40,872 nucleotides of DNA, from the NCBI GenBank assembly GCA_025360285.1, contig JANYCM010000228.1, forward strand, positions 1 to 40,872, written 5' to 3'. The notes under the pieces are model-generated. The model was not told the origin of the DNA, made no database searches, and saw only the letters and a list, made by a program, of their open reading frames with translations. A program made the translations under genes and the position numbers. This document shows, piece after piece, positions 32,242 through 40,185 of this stretch; the stretch's first letter is position 1; each line of letters starts with the position of its first letter. Source of the stretch: Sphingomonadales bacterium. GTDB lineage: Bacteria > Pseudomonadota > Alphaproteobacteria > Sphingomonadales > Sphingomonadaceae.

Positions 32242-33740
32242 AGCCGGCGACCTTTCGCTCGATGACCTTTGGCGACGCGATCCGCGCGGCGGCGGGGCGC
32301 GATCCCGGCAAGACGGCGATTATCTATGGGGCCGAGACCCGAACCTTCGGCGAACTGGCGTCGCGCATCGCGGCGCTGCGCGACGCCGCCATCACGGCAT
32401 TGGGCGTCGCCAGGGGTGACAATGTCGCCATTATTTCGCGCAACGCCATCGAGTTCATCGAGATCGTCGCCGGGCTGCCCGATGCCGGCGCCGCCGTTGC
32501 CACCATCAACCCGCGTCTCGCCGCGCCGGAGATTGCCGCCCATCTGGAAGATTGCGGCGCCGGCATCGTATTTGTCGATGCAGCGTCGCGTGCTGCCGTC
32601 GAGGCCGCTGCGCCCGGCGCCCGCATCGTCGAAATAGGCGCGGGCTATGAAGCGTTGCTCGCGGCCAGTGCCGCACCGCCATCCCTGCCGCAAATCAATG
32701 AATGGGACGCCTGGACCATCCCCTATACCAGCGGCACCACCGGCAAGCCCAAGGGCGTCATCCTGTCCCACCGCTCACGGATGCTGGTCGGGCTGATCTG
32801 CGCCTCGGAATTCGGCTGTTTCGGGCCCGACGACCGCTTCCTCGCCATGACGCCGATGAACCATGGCGGCGGGCTGGGCTTTCCGGCGGGTATCTTGTCG
32901 TTGGGCGGCTCGATCGAAATCCTCGACAAATTCGAACCCGAACTGGTGCTGGACCGGTTGAAGCATGGCGGCATCACCGGCGTCTTCATGGTGCCGACGC
33001 ATTTCCAGATGATTTTCGCGCTCCCCCCCGAAGTGTTGGCCACATACGCCCAGCCACCGATCAAAGCGATCCTCGCCAACGCGGCGCCGCTGCCGCAGGC
33101 GATGAAGGAGAAGATCATTCCTTATTTTGGCGCGACTGTGCTCAATGAACTTTATGCCGCCACCGAAACCGGTCTGGTCTGCAACCTGCGGCCCGCCGAC
33201 CAGTTGCGCAAGGAACGCTGCGTCGGCACCACCTTTGCCCATGTCGAGGCCGAAGTGCGCCGCGCGGACGGCAGCCTCTGCGACGCGGACGAGGTCGGCG
33301 AACTCTGGTCGCGCTCGCCGGTCCTGTTCAGTGGCTATTGGAACCGGCCCGAGGAGACCGCGAAGGCGGTCAATGACGGCTGGGTGTCGGTCGGCGACAT
33401 GGCACGGCGCGACAGCGAGGGCTTCCTCTATATCGTTGACCGGCTGAAGGACATGGTCATCTCGGGCGGGGTCAACATCTACCCGCGCGAGATCGAGGAA
33501 GTGCTGTTCACCCACCCGGACATCGCCGATGTCGCGGTGATCGGCGTCCCCGACGAAACCTGGGGCGAGCGCCTGAAGGCCTATGCCGTCGCGCCGGGGC
33601 TGACGTTGGCGGCGCTGACGGCGCATTGCACCGGCAAGATCGCCGCCTATAAAATCCCGCGCGAACTGGCACTTGTCGAAACCCTGCCGCGCAATGCCAA
33701 TGGCAAGGTGCTGAAGACCGAATTGCGCGCCCGTGGCTGA
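32238..33740 (+). CDS. Acyl-CoA synthetase (AMP-forming, ANL superfamily)
   Basis: A 500-aa ATP-dependent ligase that activates a carboxylic acid to its CoA thioester through an acyl-AMP. The phosphate-binding motif is YTSGTTGKPKG (residues 163-173). Later motifs are LYAATETG, GWVSVGDMARRD, VDRLKDMVISGGVNIYPREIEEVL and the C-terminal Lys in PRNANGKVLKTEL. It begins at ATG 32238 inside the amidohydrolase stop, not at the track's 32118. The acid could be aromatic, cinnamic-type or fatty; the tannase-family esterase nearby favours a phenolic acid. The MFS gene overlaps its end by 8 nt. Confidence 0.93.
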   Translation: MKPATFRSMTFGDAIRAAAGRDPGKTAIIYGAETRTFGELASRIAALRDAAITALGVARGDNVAIISRNAIEFIEIVAGLPDAGAAVATINPRLAAPEIAAHLEDCGAGIVFVDAASRAAVEAAAPGARIVEIGAGYEALLAASAAPPSLPQINEWDAWTIPYTSGTTGKPKGVILSHRSRMLVGLICASEFGCFGPDDRFLAMTPMNHGGGLGFPAGILSLGGSIEILDKFEPELVLDRLKHGGITGVFMVPTHFQMIFALPPEVLATYAQPPIKAILANAAPLPQAMKEKIIPYFGATVLNELYAATETGLVCNLRPADQLRKERCVGTTFAHVEAEVRRADGSLCDADEVGELWSRSPVLFSGYWNRPEETAKAVNDGWVSVGDMARRDSEGFLYIVDRLKDMVISGGVNIYPREIEEVLFTHPDIADVAVIGVPDETWGERLKAYAVAPGLTLAALTAHCTGKIAAYKIPRELALVETLPRNANGKVLKTELRARG

Positions 33741-35055
33741 TGACAGCGCCGCGCCGGCTGGCCGCTATGGTTGGTACGTCGTCTTCGTCCTCATCATCGC
33801 CTATAGCTTTGCCTATATCGATCGCACCATTCTCACCCTGATGGTGGCGCCGATCCGGGCCTCGCTGCAGATCAGCGATGTCCAGCTCAGCTTGCTGCAT
33901 GGCCTGGCCTTTGCGGTCTTCTACACCGTGCTCGGCATCCCCATTGGCCGGCTGGTCGATCGCCGCCGGCGCACCACGATCATTGCCGTCGGCATCGCGC
34001 TGTGGAGCGTGATGACCGCGCTGGGCGGCCTCGCCCGCAGTTTCGGCACCATGTTCGCGGCGCGCATCGGCGTCGGCGTTGGCGAGGCGGCGCTGTCACC
34101 GGCGGCCTATTCGATGCTCAGCGACTGGTTCCAAGGCAAGGCGCTGACGCGGGCGCTCAGCTGCTATTCCGCCGCTATCTATATGGGTGGCGGGCTGGCG
34201 CTGATGGCCGGCGGCACCCTGATCGCCCATGTATCGGCCATTCCGATGCCGGGACTCGATGATGCCGAACCGTGGCGCAAGGTCTTCGTCCTCGTCGGGC
34301 TGCCGGGGCTGGTCGTTGCGCTGCTGGTGCTGACCTTGCGTGAACCGCCGCGCCGCGGTGTCACCGATGCCGCCATCCCGGCCTTTGGCGATGTGTTGCG
34401 CTATCTGCGCCAAAACGGTGCGGCCTATGGCTGGCTGATCGCCGGCCTGTCGATTGCCAGCATCATGTGGAATGGCGTCGCCGCCTGGGTGCCGTCGCAC
34501 TTCATCCGCAACCATGGTTGGACCGCCACCGATGTCGGGCTGCGCTATGGGGCGGCGCTGTTCGTCTTCGGCACGTCGGGCATCATATCGGGGGGCTGGC
34601 TGGCGGGCCGTTGGCGCGATGCCGGGCACCAGGACGCCAATGTACGGGTCGGCATCGTGTCGGCGCTGGCAGCATTGCCGTTCGGCGTGGCGGCGATGAC
34701 GATGGCTGGTCCCTGGGCTTGTCTGGCGCTGCTGTGTCCCTATCTGTTCGCCGGGGCCATGCCCTATGGCGCCGCTGCGGCGGCGTTTCAGGAAATTACG
34801 CCGAACCGCATGCGCGGCCAGATCTCGGCGATCTACCTGTTCGCGCTCAACCTTGCCGGCATCGGCCTCGGGCCGACGCTGGCCGCTCTGATGACCGAGC
34901 ATCTGTTCGGGGCGGACACCGCCGTGCGCTGGTCGCTTGTCGTGCTGATAGCGGTCGCGGCACCGCTGTCGGCGCTGTGCCTGTGGCGGGCCTGTGCGCC
35001 CTATCGCCGGGCGCTTGTCGCGCGTCTTATTCCTGGGCCGCCTCCCGCGCCATGA
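33733..35055 (+). CDS. MFS transporter (spinster-like)
   Basis: A 440-aa inner-membrane carrier with about 12 hydrophobic segments. The start region RYGWYVVFVLIIAYSFAYIDR, GIPIGRLVDRRRRTT and RIGVGVGEAALSPAAYSMLSDWF match the spinster-like MFS subgroup common in sphingomonad catabolic clusters. It starts with GTG 33733 inside the ligase gene, so it is translationally tied to it. Import of the acid used by the ligase is the simplest reading; export of an intermediate is possible. Its 3' end overlaps the convergent DUF2721 gene by 29 nt. It ends the island. Confidence 0.9.
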   Translation: MADDSAAPAGRYGWYVVFVLIIAYSFAYIDRTILTLMVAPIRASLQISDVQLSLLHGLAFAVFYTVLGIPIGRLVDRRRRTTIIAVGIALWSVMTALGGLARSFGTMFAARIGVGVGEAALSPAAYSMLSDWFQGKALTRALSCYSAAIYMGGGLALMAGGTLIAHVSAIPMPGLDDAEPWRKVFVLVGLPGLVVALLVLTLREPPRRGVTDAAIPAFGDVLRYLRQNGAAYGWLIAGLSIASIMWNGVAAWVPSHFIRNHGWTATDVGLRYGAALFVFGTSGIISGGWLAGRWRDAGHQDANVRVGIVSALAALPFGVAAMTMAGPWACLALLCPYLFAGAMPYGAAAAAFQEITPNRMRGQISAIYLFALNLAGIGLGPTLAALMTEHLFGADTAVRWSLVVLIAVAAPLSALCLWRACAPYRRALVARLIPGPPPAP

Positions 35056-35494
35056 CGGCCGCCTTGATCCGCACCGATCTCAGCGCGATCTGCACTTCAT
35101 ACAGGAACAGCATCAGACCGGCGATCAGCAGCGCCATGGCGGTGATGAACAGGATCGCCACCACCCCGGTCCAGCGCATCGGCATCAGATCGCCGATGAA
35201 CAGCACGGCGACGACAACACAGACCAGCAGCGCCGACAGGGTGCACAGCGCAATGGCGCGGTTGGTCGCGCCCATGCGCTTGTCGAGCACGCCGAGTTCG
35301 GCAATCGCTTCCTGGCGGCGCAGTGACGGATAGCCCGGTATATCGGCCTCCAGCTTGCGGGCGCGATCGGTGACGCGGCCAAGCCGCGCCGCCAGCACAT
35401 TCAAAATGGCGCCGATGCCCGACAGCAGGAACACCGGCGCCACTGCTAACTGGATGTTGTGGGCAATATCGTTGACGGGTCCGAAAATGGCCAT
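35027..35494 (-). CDS. DUF2721-family membrane protein
   Basis: A 155-aa membrane protein with an N-terminal hydrophobic segment (IQLAVAPVFLLSGIGAILNVL), a basic cytoplasmic stretch (RLGRVTDRARKLEAD), and two adjacent membrane segments (ALCTLSALLVCVVVAVLFI and VVAILFITAMALLIAGLMLFLY). The pattern matches the uncharacterised DUF2721 family. The track starts at 35602, but ATG 35494 (MAIFGPVNDIAH) is the family-like start; the extra N-terminus is Cys-rich and unlikely. No strong ribosome binding site. It converges with the MFS gene and has no evident link to the catabolic island. Confidence 0.8.
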   Translation of the reverse strand: MAIFGPVNDIAHNIQLAVAPVFLLSGIGAILNVLAARLGRVTDRARKLEADIPGYPSLRRQEAIAELGVLDKRMGATNRAIALCTLSALLVCVVVAVLFIGDLMPMRWTGVVAILFITAMALLIAGLMLFLYEVQIALRSVRIKAAVMAREAAQE

Positions 35495-35814
35495 GCTTTC
35501 GAATGGCGCAAGCGCGGGATGCGCACAAGCCGGACACGGGAGAATCCGCCAGCAAATCGCCGTCCCGGTGGCGCCGGCGCCGCGCGTCTGTAGCGCGATC
35601 ATGCCGACCCTGCGCTGTTGCGGAAAATTAATGTCCGAAATGCTAAGGCTGCAATGTCAGTCGGATAGGGCACCCACCGGCGATCACGCCCTGCTGGCCA
35701 TGGCCGGCTAGATCGGCCATTGTAACAAAAATCTCACATACCGGTGCAAACGAGCCGGTAACCGGTCGCGATCGCCCCGCCCCATATGCTCCGTCTCGAC
35801 TATAAGGACTTTTG
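35495..35814. other. Divergent intergenic region between DUF2721 gene and pstS
   Basis: This 320-nt gap holds no convincing gene; the short track ORFs crossing it lack ribosome binding sites and are shadows. It contains an inverted repeat (ATGGCC-N9-GGCCAT, 35700-35720), a Pho-box-like stretch next to it (35720-35739), CCGGT repeats at about 35741-35765, and the pstS ribosome binding site AAGGA before ATG 35815. Confidence 0.6.
35720..35739 (+). promoter_or_regulatory. Possible Pho box upstream of pstS
   Basis: TTGTAACAAAAATCTCACAT resembles two 7-base half-sites 11 bases apart, as in a PhoB binding site (consensus near CTGTCAT-N4-CTGTCAT), with several mismatches. It is the most AT-rich stretch of the gap and lies 76 nt before the pstS start. 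Control by PhoB is what one expects for pstS; the site itself is a weak match. Confidence 0.35.
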
Positions 35815-36846
35815 ATGATCAGCTTTTTCAAACGCGCCGCGCCCGTTCTGCTGCTGGCTGCCGGCGCTGCCTCCGGGGTCCCGGCCCTGGCCGCCGACAT
35901 CACCGGGGCTGGTGCGTCGTTTCCGGCACCGCTGTATGCCAAATGGGGATCGGCCTATAAGGCTGCGACCGGCAACACGCTGAATTACCAGTCGATCGGT
36001 TCGGGCGGCGGGCAGACGCAGATCAAGGCGCGCACCGTTGATTTCGGTGCCAGCGATGATCCGATGAAGCAGGAAGACATTGTCGCCAATGGCCTGGTGC
36101 AGTTCCCGGCTGTGATCGGTTCGGAAGTGCTGATCGTCAACCTGCCCGGCCTCGCCAGCAACCAGTTGAAGCTGACCCCCGATCTGGTCGCCGCTATCTA
36201 CCAGGGCAAGATCAGCAAGTGGAATGATCCCGCCATTCTCGCCGCCAATCCCGGCATCAAGCTGCGGCCGATGCCGATCACCCCGGTCTACCGGTCGGAT
36301 TCGTCGGGCACCACAGCGATCTTCACCAATTATCTGGTCAAGACTGCCGCCGGCTGGACCCTGGGCGCCGGCAAGGCAATCAGCTGGCCGGTCGGCCAGG
36401 GCGGCAAAGGCAATGACGGTGTTGCCGGCAACGTCAAGAACACCTCGGGCGCGATCGGCTATGTCGAATATAATTATGCCGCGGCCAACAAGCTGACGAC
36501 CACCAAGCTTAGCAATGCGGATGGCAAGTTCATTGATCCGACGCCGGTGTCCTTCAATGCCGCCGCGGCGCAGGCTGATTGGAGCAAGGCCAAGCACGGG
36601 GTGGTCAACATGCTGGCGCTGCCGGGTGCCAATACCTGGCCGATCGTCAGCTCGACGTATATTCTGGTGCCCGCCAAGCCGGCTGATCCGGCCAAGATCA
36701 AGGAAGCGCTCAGCTTCTTCAGCTGGGCCTTCAAGAATGGCGACAAGCTGGCCACGGAACTGGGCTATATCCCGCTGCCGCAGATCGCTGTTGACCAGGC
36801 GCAGGCCAGCTGGGCCGGCGTTAAGGGCGTTTCCATAGCGAAGTAA
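35815..36846 (+). CDS. pstS: Phosphate ABC transporter substrate-binding protein PstS
   Basis: A 343-aa periplasmic phosphate-binding protein with a signal peptide ending PALAA. Phosphate-contact segments are clear: ITGAGASFPAPLYAKW near the mature N-terminus, YQSIGSGGGQTQI, VDFGASDDPM and the RSDSSGTTAIFTNYL loop. Length and motifs fit classical PstS. The track starts at TTG 35812; ATG 35815 with AAGGA upstream is better. The usual pstC, pstA and pstB are not next to it; instead a phosphate-type porin follows after a terminator hairpin. Expression is presumably induced by phosphate starvation. Confidence 0.95.
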   Translation: MISFFKRAAPVLLLAAGAASGVPALAADITGAGASFPAPLYAKWGSAYKAATGNTLNYQSIGSGGGQTQIKARTVDFGASDDPMKQEDIVANGLVQFPAVIGSEVLIVNLPGLASNQLKLTPDLVAAIYQGKISKWNDPAILAANPGIKLRPMPITPVYRSDSSGTTAIFTNYLVKTAAGWTLGAGKAISWPVGQGGKGNDGVAGNVKNTSGAIGYVEYNYAAANKLTTTKLSNADGKFIDPTPVSFNAAAAQADWSKAKHGVVNMLALPGANTWPIVSSTYILVPAKPADPAKIKEALSFFSWAFKNGDKLATELGYIPLPQIAVDQAQASWAGVKGVSIAK

Positions 36847-36853
36847 GGCTGAA

Positions 36854-36890
36854 CGGCCGGGGCTGGGGTGATGTAGCCCCAGCATGGCCG
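36854..36890 (+). terminator. Hairpin after pstS
   Basis: CGGCC / GGCCG (36854-36858 and 36886-36890) encloses a perfect GCTGGGG / CCCCAGC stem (36862-36868 and 36877-36883). A stem of about 12 bp begins 8 nt after the pstS stop, with no T-run. It may terminate, or partially attenuate, transcription into the porin gene. Confidence 0.5.
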
Positions 36891-36952
36891 CCAACCGATC
36901 CAAGCGTCGCCAGAGCCGATGTTCCGGCGAACCGAGTTTTCAAACCAGCCGG

Positions 36953-36971
36953 GGGGCATGGCAATTGCCCC
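36953..36971 (+). promoter_or_regulatory. Hairpin before the porin ribosome binding site
   Basis: GGGGCA-TGGCAAT-TGCCCC, containing the 10-base palindrome GGCAATTGCC, ends 11 nt before the GAGGGG ribosome binding site of the porin gene. It could stabilise the 5' end of the message or act in regulation. No T-run. Confidence 0.3.
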
Positions 36972-36996
36972 AGCGTCTGAATGAGGGGTTATGACC

Positions 36997-38343
36997 GTGT
37001 CACATATGAAGACCATCTTGCTTTGCGCCAGTGCCATCGCCCTGTCGATCACGCCCTTCGCCGCCAATGCCACGGCCAAGCACAAGGTAAAGCCTGCCGG
37101 CCCGTCGGCGGCTTCCATCCAGGCCCAGGAGATTCGTGAGCTGCGCGCCCAGCTTCTGGCCCTGACGGCGAGGCTCGACGCCCAAGCCGCCGCGACCCAG
37201 CAGGCGGCCGCGCAAGCCAGCGACGCTCAGGTCAAAGTCCAGTCGGTTGTCGAAGACGCACAGGCGACCCAGGCTCAGGTCAATGCCCAGGCCCAGGCGA
37301 TGCCCGATCAGGTCAAGATGGCGCTGGCCACCCAGCCCAAACCCAAGGCGCAATGGTTTGATGAGACCAAGATCAGCGGCCGCATGTATTATAATTTTAC
37401 GACGATCAGCCGCTTTTCGAATGGCGTCAAAAACGAAGGTGATGGCGACCTGGCGATCAAGCGCCTCTACATCGGCATCGATCACAAATTCGATGATATT
37501 TTCTCGGTGAACTTCACTACCGATATAGACAATGTTGTCGGCCAGACGGGCAATCTGGTCGGCAAGGGCCTGTATGTGAAAAAGGCCTTTGTCGAAGCCC
37601 GGCTTGATCCGGCGCTGATCATCCGGCTTGGCGCCGCCGATATGCCCTGGGTGCCGTTTGCCGAAGCAAATTACGGTTATCGGCACGTTGAAAATGTCCT
37701 TATCGACCGCACCCGGTTTGGCACCTCCACCGACTGGGGCATCCATGCGCTGGGCAGTTTTGCTGATGGCATTATCAGCTATCAGGTCTCGGTCATCGAT
37801 GGCGCCGGCTATCGCGATGTCCATGTGTCCAAGACATTGGATGTCGAAGGCCGGGTATCGGCACAATATCATGGCTTCACCGTGGCGGTGGGCGGTTATA
37901 CCGGCAAGCTGGGCAAGGATATCCAGGGTGCCACTTTGCTGCATACTGCCGAGCGCCAGGATGCGCTGATCGGCTATCAAGGCAAGATTTTTTCGGTCGG
38001 TGCCGAATATTACCATGCCAAGAACTGGACGCAGGTGACGGCGGTGCCCAGCGATTCGGCCAATGGCTATTCGCTGTTCGGGACCGTCACGCCGATCAAG
38101 AAGATCAGCATTTTCGGCCGCTATGACTGGGTCAAGCCGAAGAATGATACGGCCAATGGTTTCAAGGACGAATATTACAACATTGGTATTCAGTACAGCC
38201 CGGCCAAGATTGTGGATTTTGCGCTGGTCTACAAACATGAAAAGGCGTTGGGCGGCGTGTTGCTGACCAGCAATGGCAGCATCGGCGGCAGCGTTGATGG
38301 CAGTTATGACGAATTCGGGCTGTTCGGCCAGGTGCGCTTCTGA
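36997..38343 (+). CDS. Phosphate-selective porin, OprO/OprP-like
   Basis: A 448-aa outer-membrane porin. Signal peptide (ILLCASAIALSITPFAANA), then an N-terminal coiled-coil-like stretch rich in Ala and Gln (about residues 40-105: RELRAQLLALTARLDAQAA), then a beta-barrel with alternating residues and a C-terminal Phe (GLFGQVRF). KISGRMYYNF and LAIKRLYIGIDHKFDDIFSVNF resemble the phosphate/pyrophosphate porins OprO and OprP. GTG 36997 has GAGGGG 8 nt upstream; ATG 36991 is too close to it and ATG 37006 too far. Position after pstS suggests outer-membrane passage of phosphate. Confidence 0.88.
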   Translation: MSHMKTILLCASAIALSITPFAANATAKHKVKPAGPSAASIQAQEIRELRAQLLALTARLDAQAAATQQAAAQASDAQVKVQSVVEDAQATQAQVNAQAQAMPDQVKMALATQPKPKAQWFDETKISGRMYYNFTTISRFSNGVKNEGDGDLAIKRLYIGIDHKFDDIFSVNFTTDIDNVVGQTGNLVGKGLYVKKAFVEARLDPALIIRLGAADMPWVPFAEANYGYRHVENVLIDRTRFGTSTDWGIHALGSFADGIISYQVSVIDGAGYRDVHVSKTLDVEGRVSAQYHGFTVAVGGYTGKLGKDIQGATLLHTAERQDALIGYQGKIFSVGAEYYHAKNWTQVTAVPSDSANGYSLFGTVTPIKKISIFGRYDWVKPKNDTANGFKDEYYNIGIQYSPAKIVDFALVYKHEKALGGVLLTSNGSIGGSVDGSYDEFGLFGQVRF

Positions 38344-38355
38344 TCGGATGACAGG

Positions 38356-38386
38356 AACGGGGGCGCCACTGGGTGCTCCCGTTTCT
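38356..38386 (+). terminator. Rho-independent terminator after the porin gene
   Basis: AACGGGGGCGCC (38356-38367) pairs with GGGTGCTCCCGTT (38371-38383) in a GC-rich stem with a bulge, and TTT follows within GTTTCT. It begins 12 nt after the porin stop. Confidence 0.65.
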
Positions 38387-38459
38387 CTGGACCATTTGGT
38401 CTGACACAGGCATGCCAGCGCGGTTTCTCGGGCTGGACAATCACAATCGCCGCGGGCAT

Positions 38460-38513
38460 ATGAGCGTCATGCAGCTTGTGGCCCTCCTGCTTCTGCGACT
38501 TACGCGCCCTTAG
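38460..38513 (+). CDS. leuL: Leucine-rich leader peptide of leuA
   Basis: A 17-codon frame missing from the ORF track reads MSVMQLVALLLLRLTRP and stops at TAG 38511. Six of its codons are Leu, four of them consecutive (CTC CTG CTT CTG). It lies 98 nt before leuA, directly ahead of mutually exclusive RNA stems. This is the hallmark of a leader peptide sensing leucyl-tRNA through ribosome stalling. The ribosome binding site is weak (GCGGGCAT), and ATG 38469 is an alternative start. The peptide itself needs no function. Confidence 0.8.
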   Translation: MSVMQLVALLLLRLTRP

Positions 38514-38594
38514 GCGCGACGTATTTGTTCGCCCTGATGGGCTTGAGCCACCGCGCCTGAGGGACCTTCCGCTACCATATCGGAACCCAATTTT
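38503..38594 (+). promoter_or_regulatory. Leucine attenuator upstream of leuA
   Basis: Three competing stems are visible. Pause stem 1:2 is CGCGCC (38503-38508) with GGCGCG (38513-38518). Antiterminator 2:3 is CCCTTAGGCGCG (38507-38518) with CGCGCCTGAGGG (38552-38563), 12 pairs including one G-U. Terminator 3:4 is GGG...TTCCG (38561-38571) with CGGAACCC (38581-38588), followed by AATTTT. The GGG at 38561-38563 is shared by the last two, so they exclude each other. A ribosome stalled on the Leu codons would cover segment 1 and allow 2:3; one reaching the stop would cover segment 2 and allow termination. The terminator stem is short with a 3-nt bulge. Confidence 0.72.
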
Positions 38595-38611
38595 CAGACA
38601 GGCACCATATC

Positions 38612-40150
38612 ATGACCGACCATATCCGAATTTTCGACACGACCCTGCGTGACGGTGAGCAATCGCCGGGCTGTTCGATGAACCTTGAAGAAAAATTGAA
38701 GGTCGCGGCGCAGCTGGAAACACTGGGCGTCGATATCATTGAAGCCGGCTTTGCCATCGCCAGCCAAGGCGATTTCGAAGCGGTTACTGCCGTCGCCAAG
38801 CAGTGCGATACGGCGATCGTCGCCAGCCTGGCGCGCGCCGCCATGCCCGATATCGATCGCGCCTGGGCCGCCGTCCGCCATGCCCGGCGCCCGCGCATCC
38901 ACACGTTCATTGCCACCTCGCCGCTGCATATGCGGGCGAAACTCAACAAGACGCCGGAGGAAGTGCTCGACGCCATTGCTGCGTCGGTCACCCATGCCCG
39001 CAACCTGTGCGAGGACGTCGAATGGTCGGCGGAGGATGCGACGCGCAGCGACCCCGATTTCCTGTGCCGCGCCGTTGAAACCGCGATCCGCGCCGGGGCG
39101 ACGACGATCAACCTGCCCGATACGGTCGGCTATGCGACGCCCGACACCTATGGCGCGATGTTCCGTGATGTCATCAACCGCGTCCCCGATGCCGACAAGG
39201 CGATATTTTCGACGCATTGCCACAATGATCTCGGTCTCGCCGTTGCCAATACGCTGGCGGCGATCATGGCGGGCGCGCGCCAGTGCGAAGCGACGATCAA
39301 CGGCATCGGTGAACGCGCCGGCAATGCCGCGGTGGAGGAAATCGCCATGGCGATCCGCGTGCGCCATGATGTGTTGCCGGTGCGCACCGGCATCGTGACG
39401 ACCGAAATCACCAAAGCATCGCGGTTGATCAGCGGGATCACCGGCATGGCGGTGCAGGCCAACAAGGCGATCGTCGGCGCCAACGCCTTTGCCCATGAAA
39501 GCGGCATCCACCAGGACGGTATGCTGAAGGATTCGAGCACCTATGAGATCATGACGCCCGAAAGCGTCGGCATGGGCGCAACGAACCTGGTGCTGGGCAA
39601 GCATTCGGGGCGCGCCGCCTTCCGCCAGAAGCTCGGCGAGATGGGTTATGATCTCAGCGACAATGAATTCGGCGATGCCTTCAAGCGCTTCAAGGATCTG
39701 GCCGACGCCAAGAAGCAGGTGTTCGATGAGGATATCGTCGCGCTGGTTGATGACGAAGTGCTGCGCGGGCATGATCGCATCCAGGTCGTCGAAGTCGAGG
39801 TCTATTGCGGATCGAATGGCCCGCAGCGTGCCATTCTGACGCTGAGCATCGATGGTGAGGAACATACCGCCGCAGTGCGCGGCAATGGCCCGGTTGATGC
39901 GCTGTTCAACGCGGTGCGCAAGCTGGTGCCGCACGATGGCGCGACCTTGCAGCTGTACCAGGTCCATGCGGTGACGGCGGGGACGGATGCACAGGCGGAA
40001 GTGTCGGTTACGCTGTCGGAAGACGGCCGGATGGCGCGCGGTGCCGGGGCGCATACCGACACGCTGGTGGCGAGTGCGCGGGCGTATGTGAATGCGCTCA
40101 ACAAGCTGGTGGTCAAGCGCGGCCGGAGCGCGCTGGCGGCGGCGGGGTAG
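38612..40150 (+). CDS. leuA: 2-isopropylmalate synthase
   Basis: First committed enzyme of leucine synthesis; condenses acetyl-CoA with 2-oxoisovalerate. At 512 aa it is the LeuA type 1 length. The catalytic barrel opens with IRIFDTTLRDGEQSPG, carries the metal motif STHCHNDLGLAVAN, then GERAGNAAVEEIAMA, and the HESGIHQDG segment. The C-terminal regulatory domain (about 390-512, including VEVYCGSNGPQRAILTLSIDGEE) would bind leucine for feedback inhibition. It is thus controlled at two levels, by the leader attenuator just upstream and allosterically. No other leu gene is present in the window. Confidence 0.96.
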   Translation: MTDHIRIFDTTLRDGEQSPGCSMNLEEKLKVAAQLETLGVDIIEAGFAIASQGDFEAVTAVAKQCDTAIVASLARAAMPDIDRAWAAVRHARRPRIHTFIATSPLHMRAKLNKTPEEVLDAIAASVTHARNLCEDVEWSAEDATRSDPDFLCRAVETAIRAGATTINLPDTVGYATPDTYGAMFRDVINRVPDADKAIFSTHCHNDLGLAVANTLAAIMAGARQCEATINGIGERAGNAAVEEIAMAIRVRHDVLPVRTGIVTTEITKASRLISGITGMAVQANKAIVGANAFAHESGIHQDGMLKDSSTYEIMTPESVGMGATNLVLGKHSGRAAFRQKLGEMGYDLSDNEFGDAFKRFKDLADAKKQVFDEDIVALVDDEVLRGHDRIQVVEVEVYCGSNGPQRAILTLSIDGEEHTAAVRGNGPVDALFNAVRKLVPHDGATLQLYQVHAVTAGTDAQAEVSVTLSEDGRMARGAGAHTDTLVASARAYVNALNKLVVKRGRSALAAAG

Positions 40151-40185
40151 GGTTGCCGATGTCATTGGTTACCCACGATATTGCC

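Noticed and set aside
37000-38238. 412-aa minus-strand ORF opposite the porin gene
   Set aside because: Shadow frame; the porin has a signal peptide, a ribosome binding site and a terminator on the plus strand.
38594-40165. 523-aa minus-strand ORF opposite leuA
   Set aside because: Exact antisense shadow of a highly conserved enzyme.
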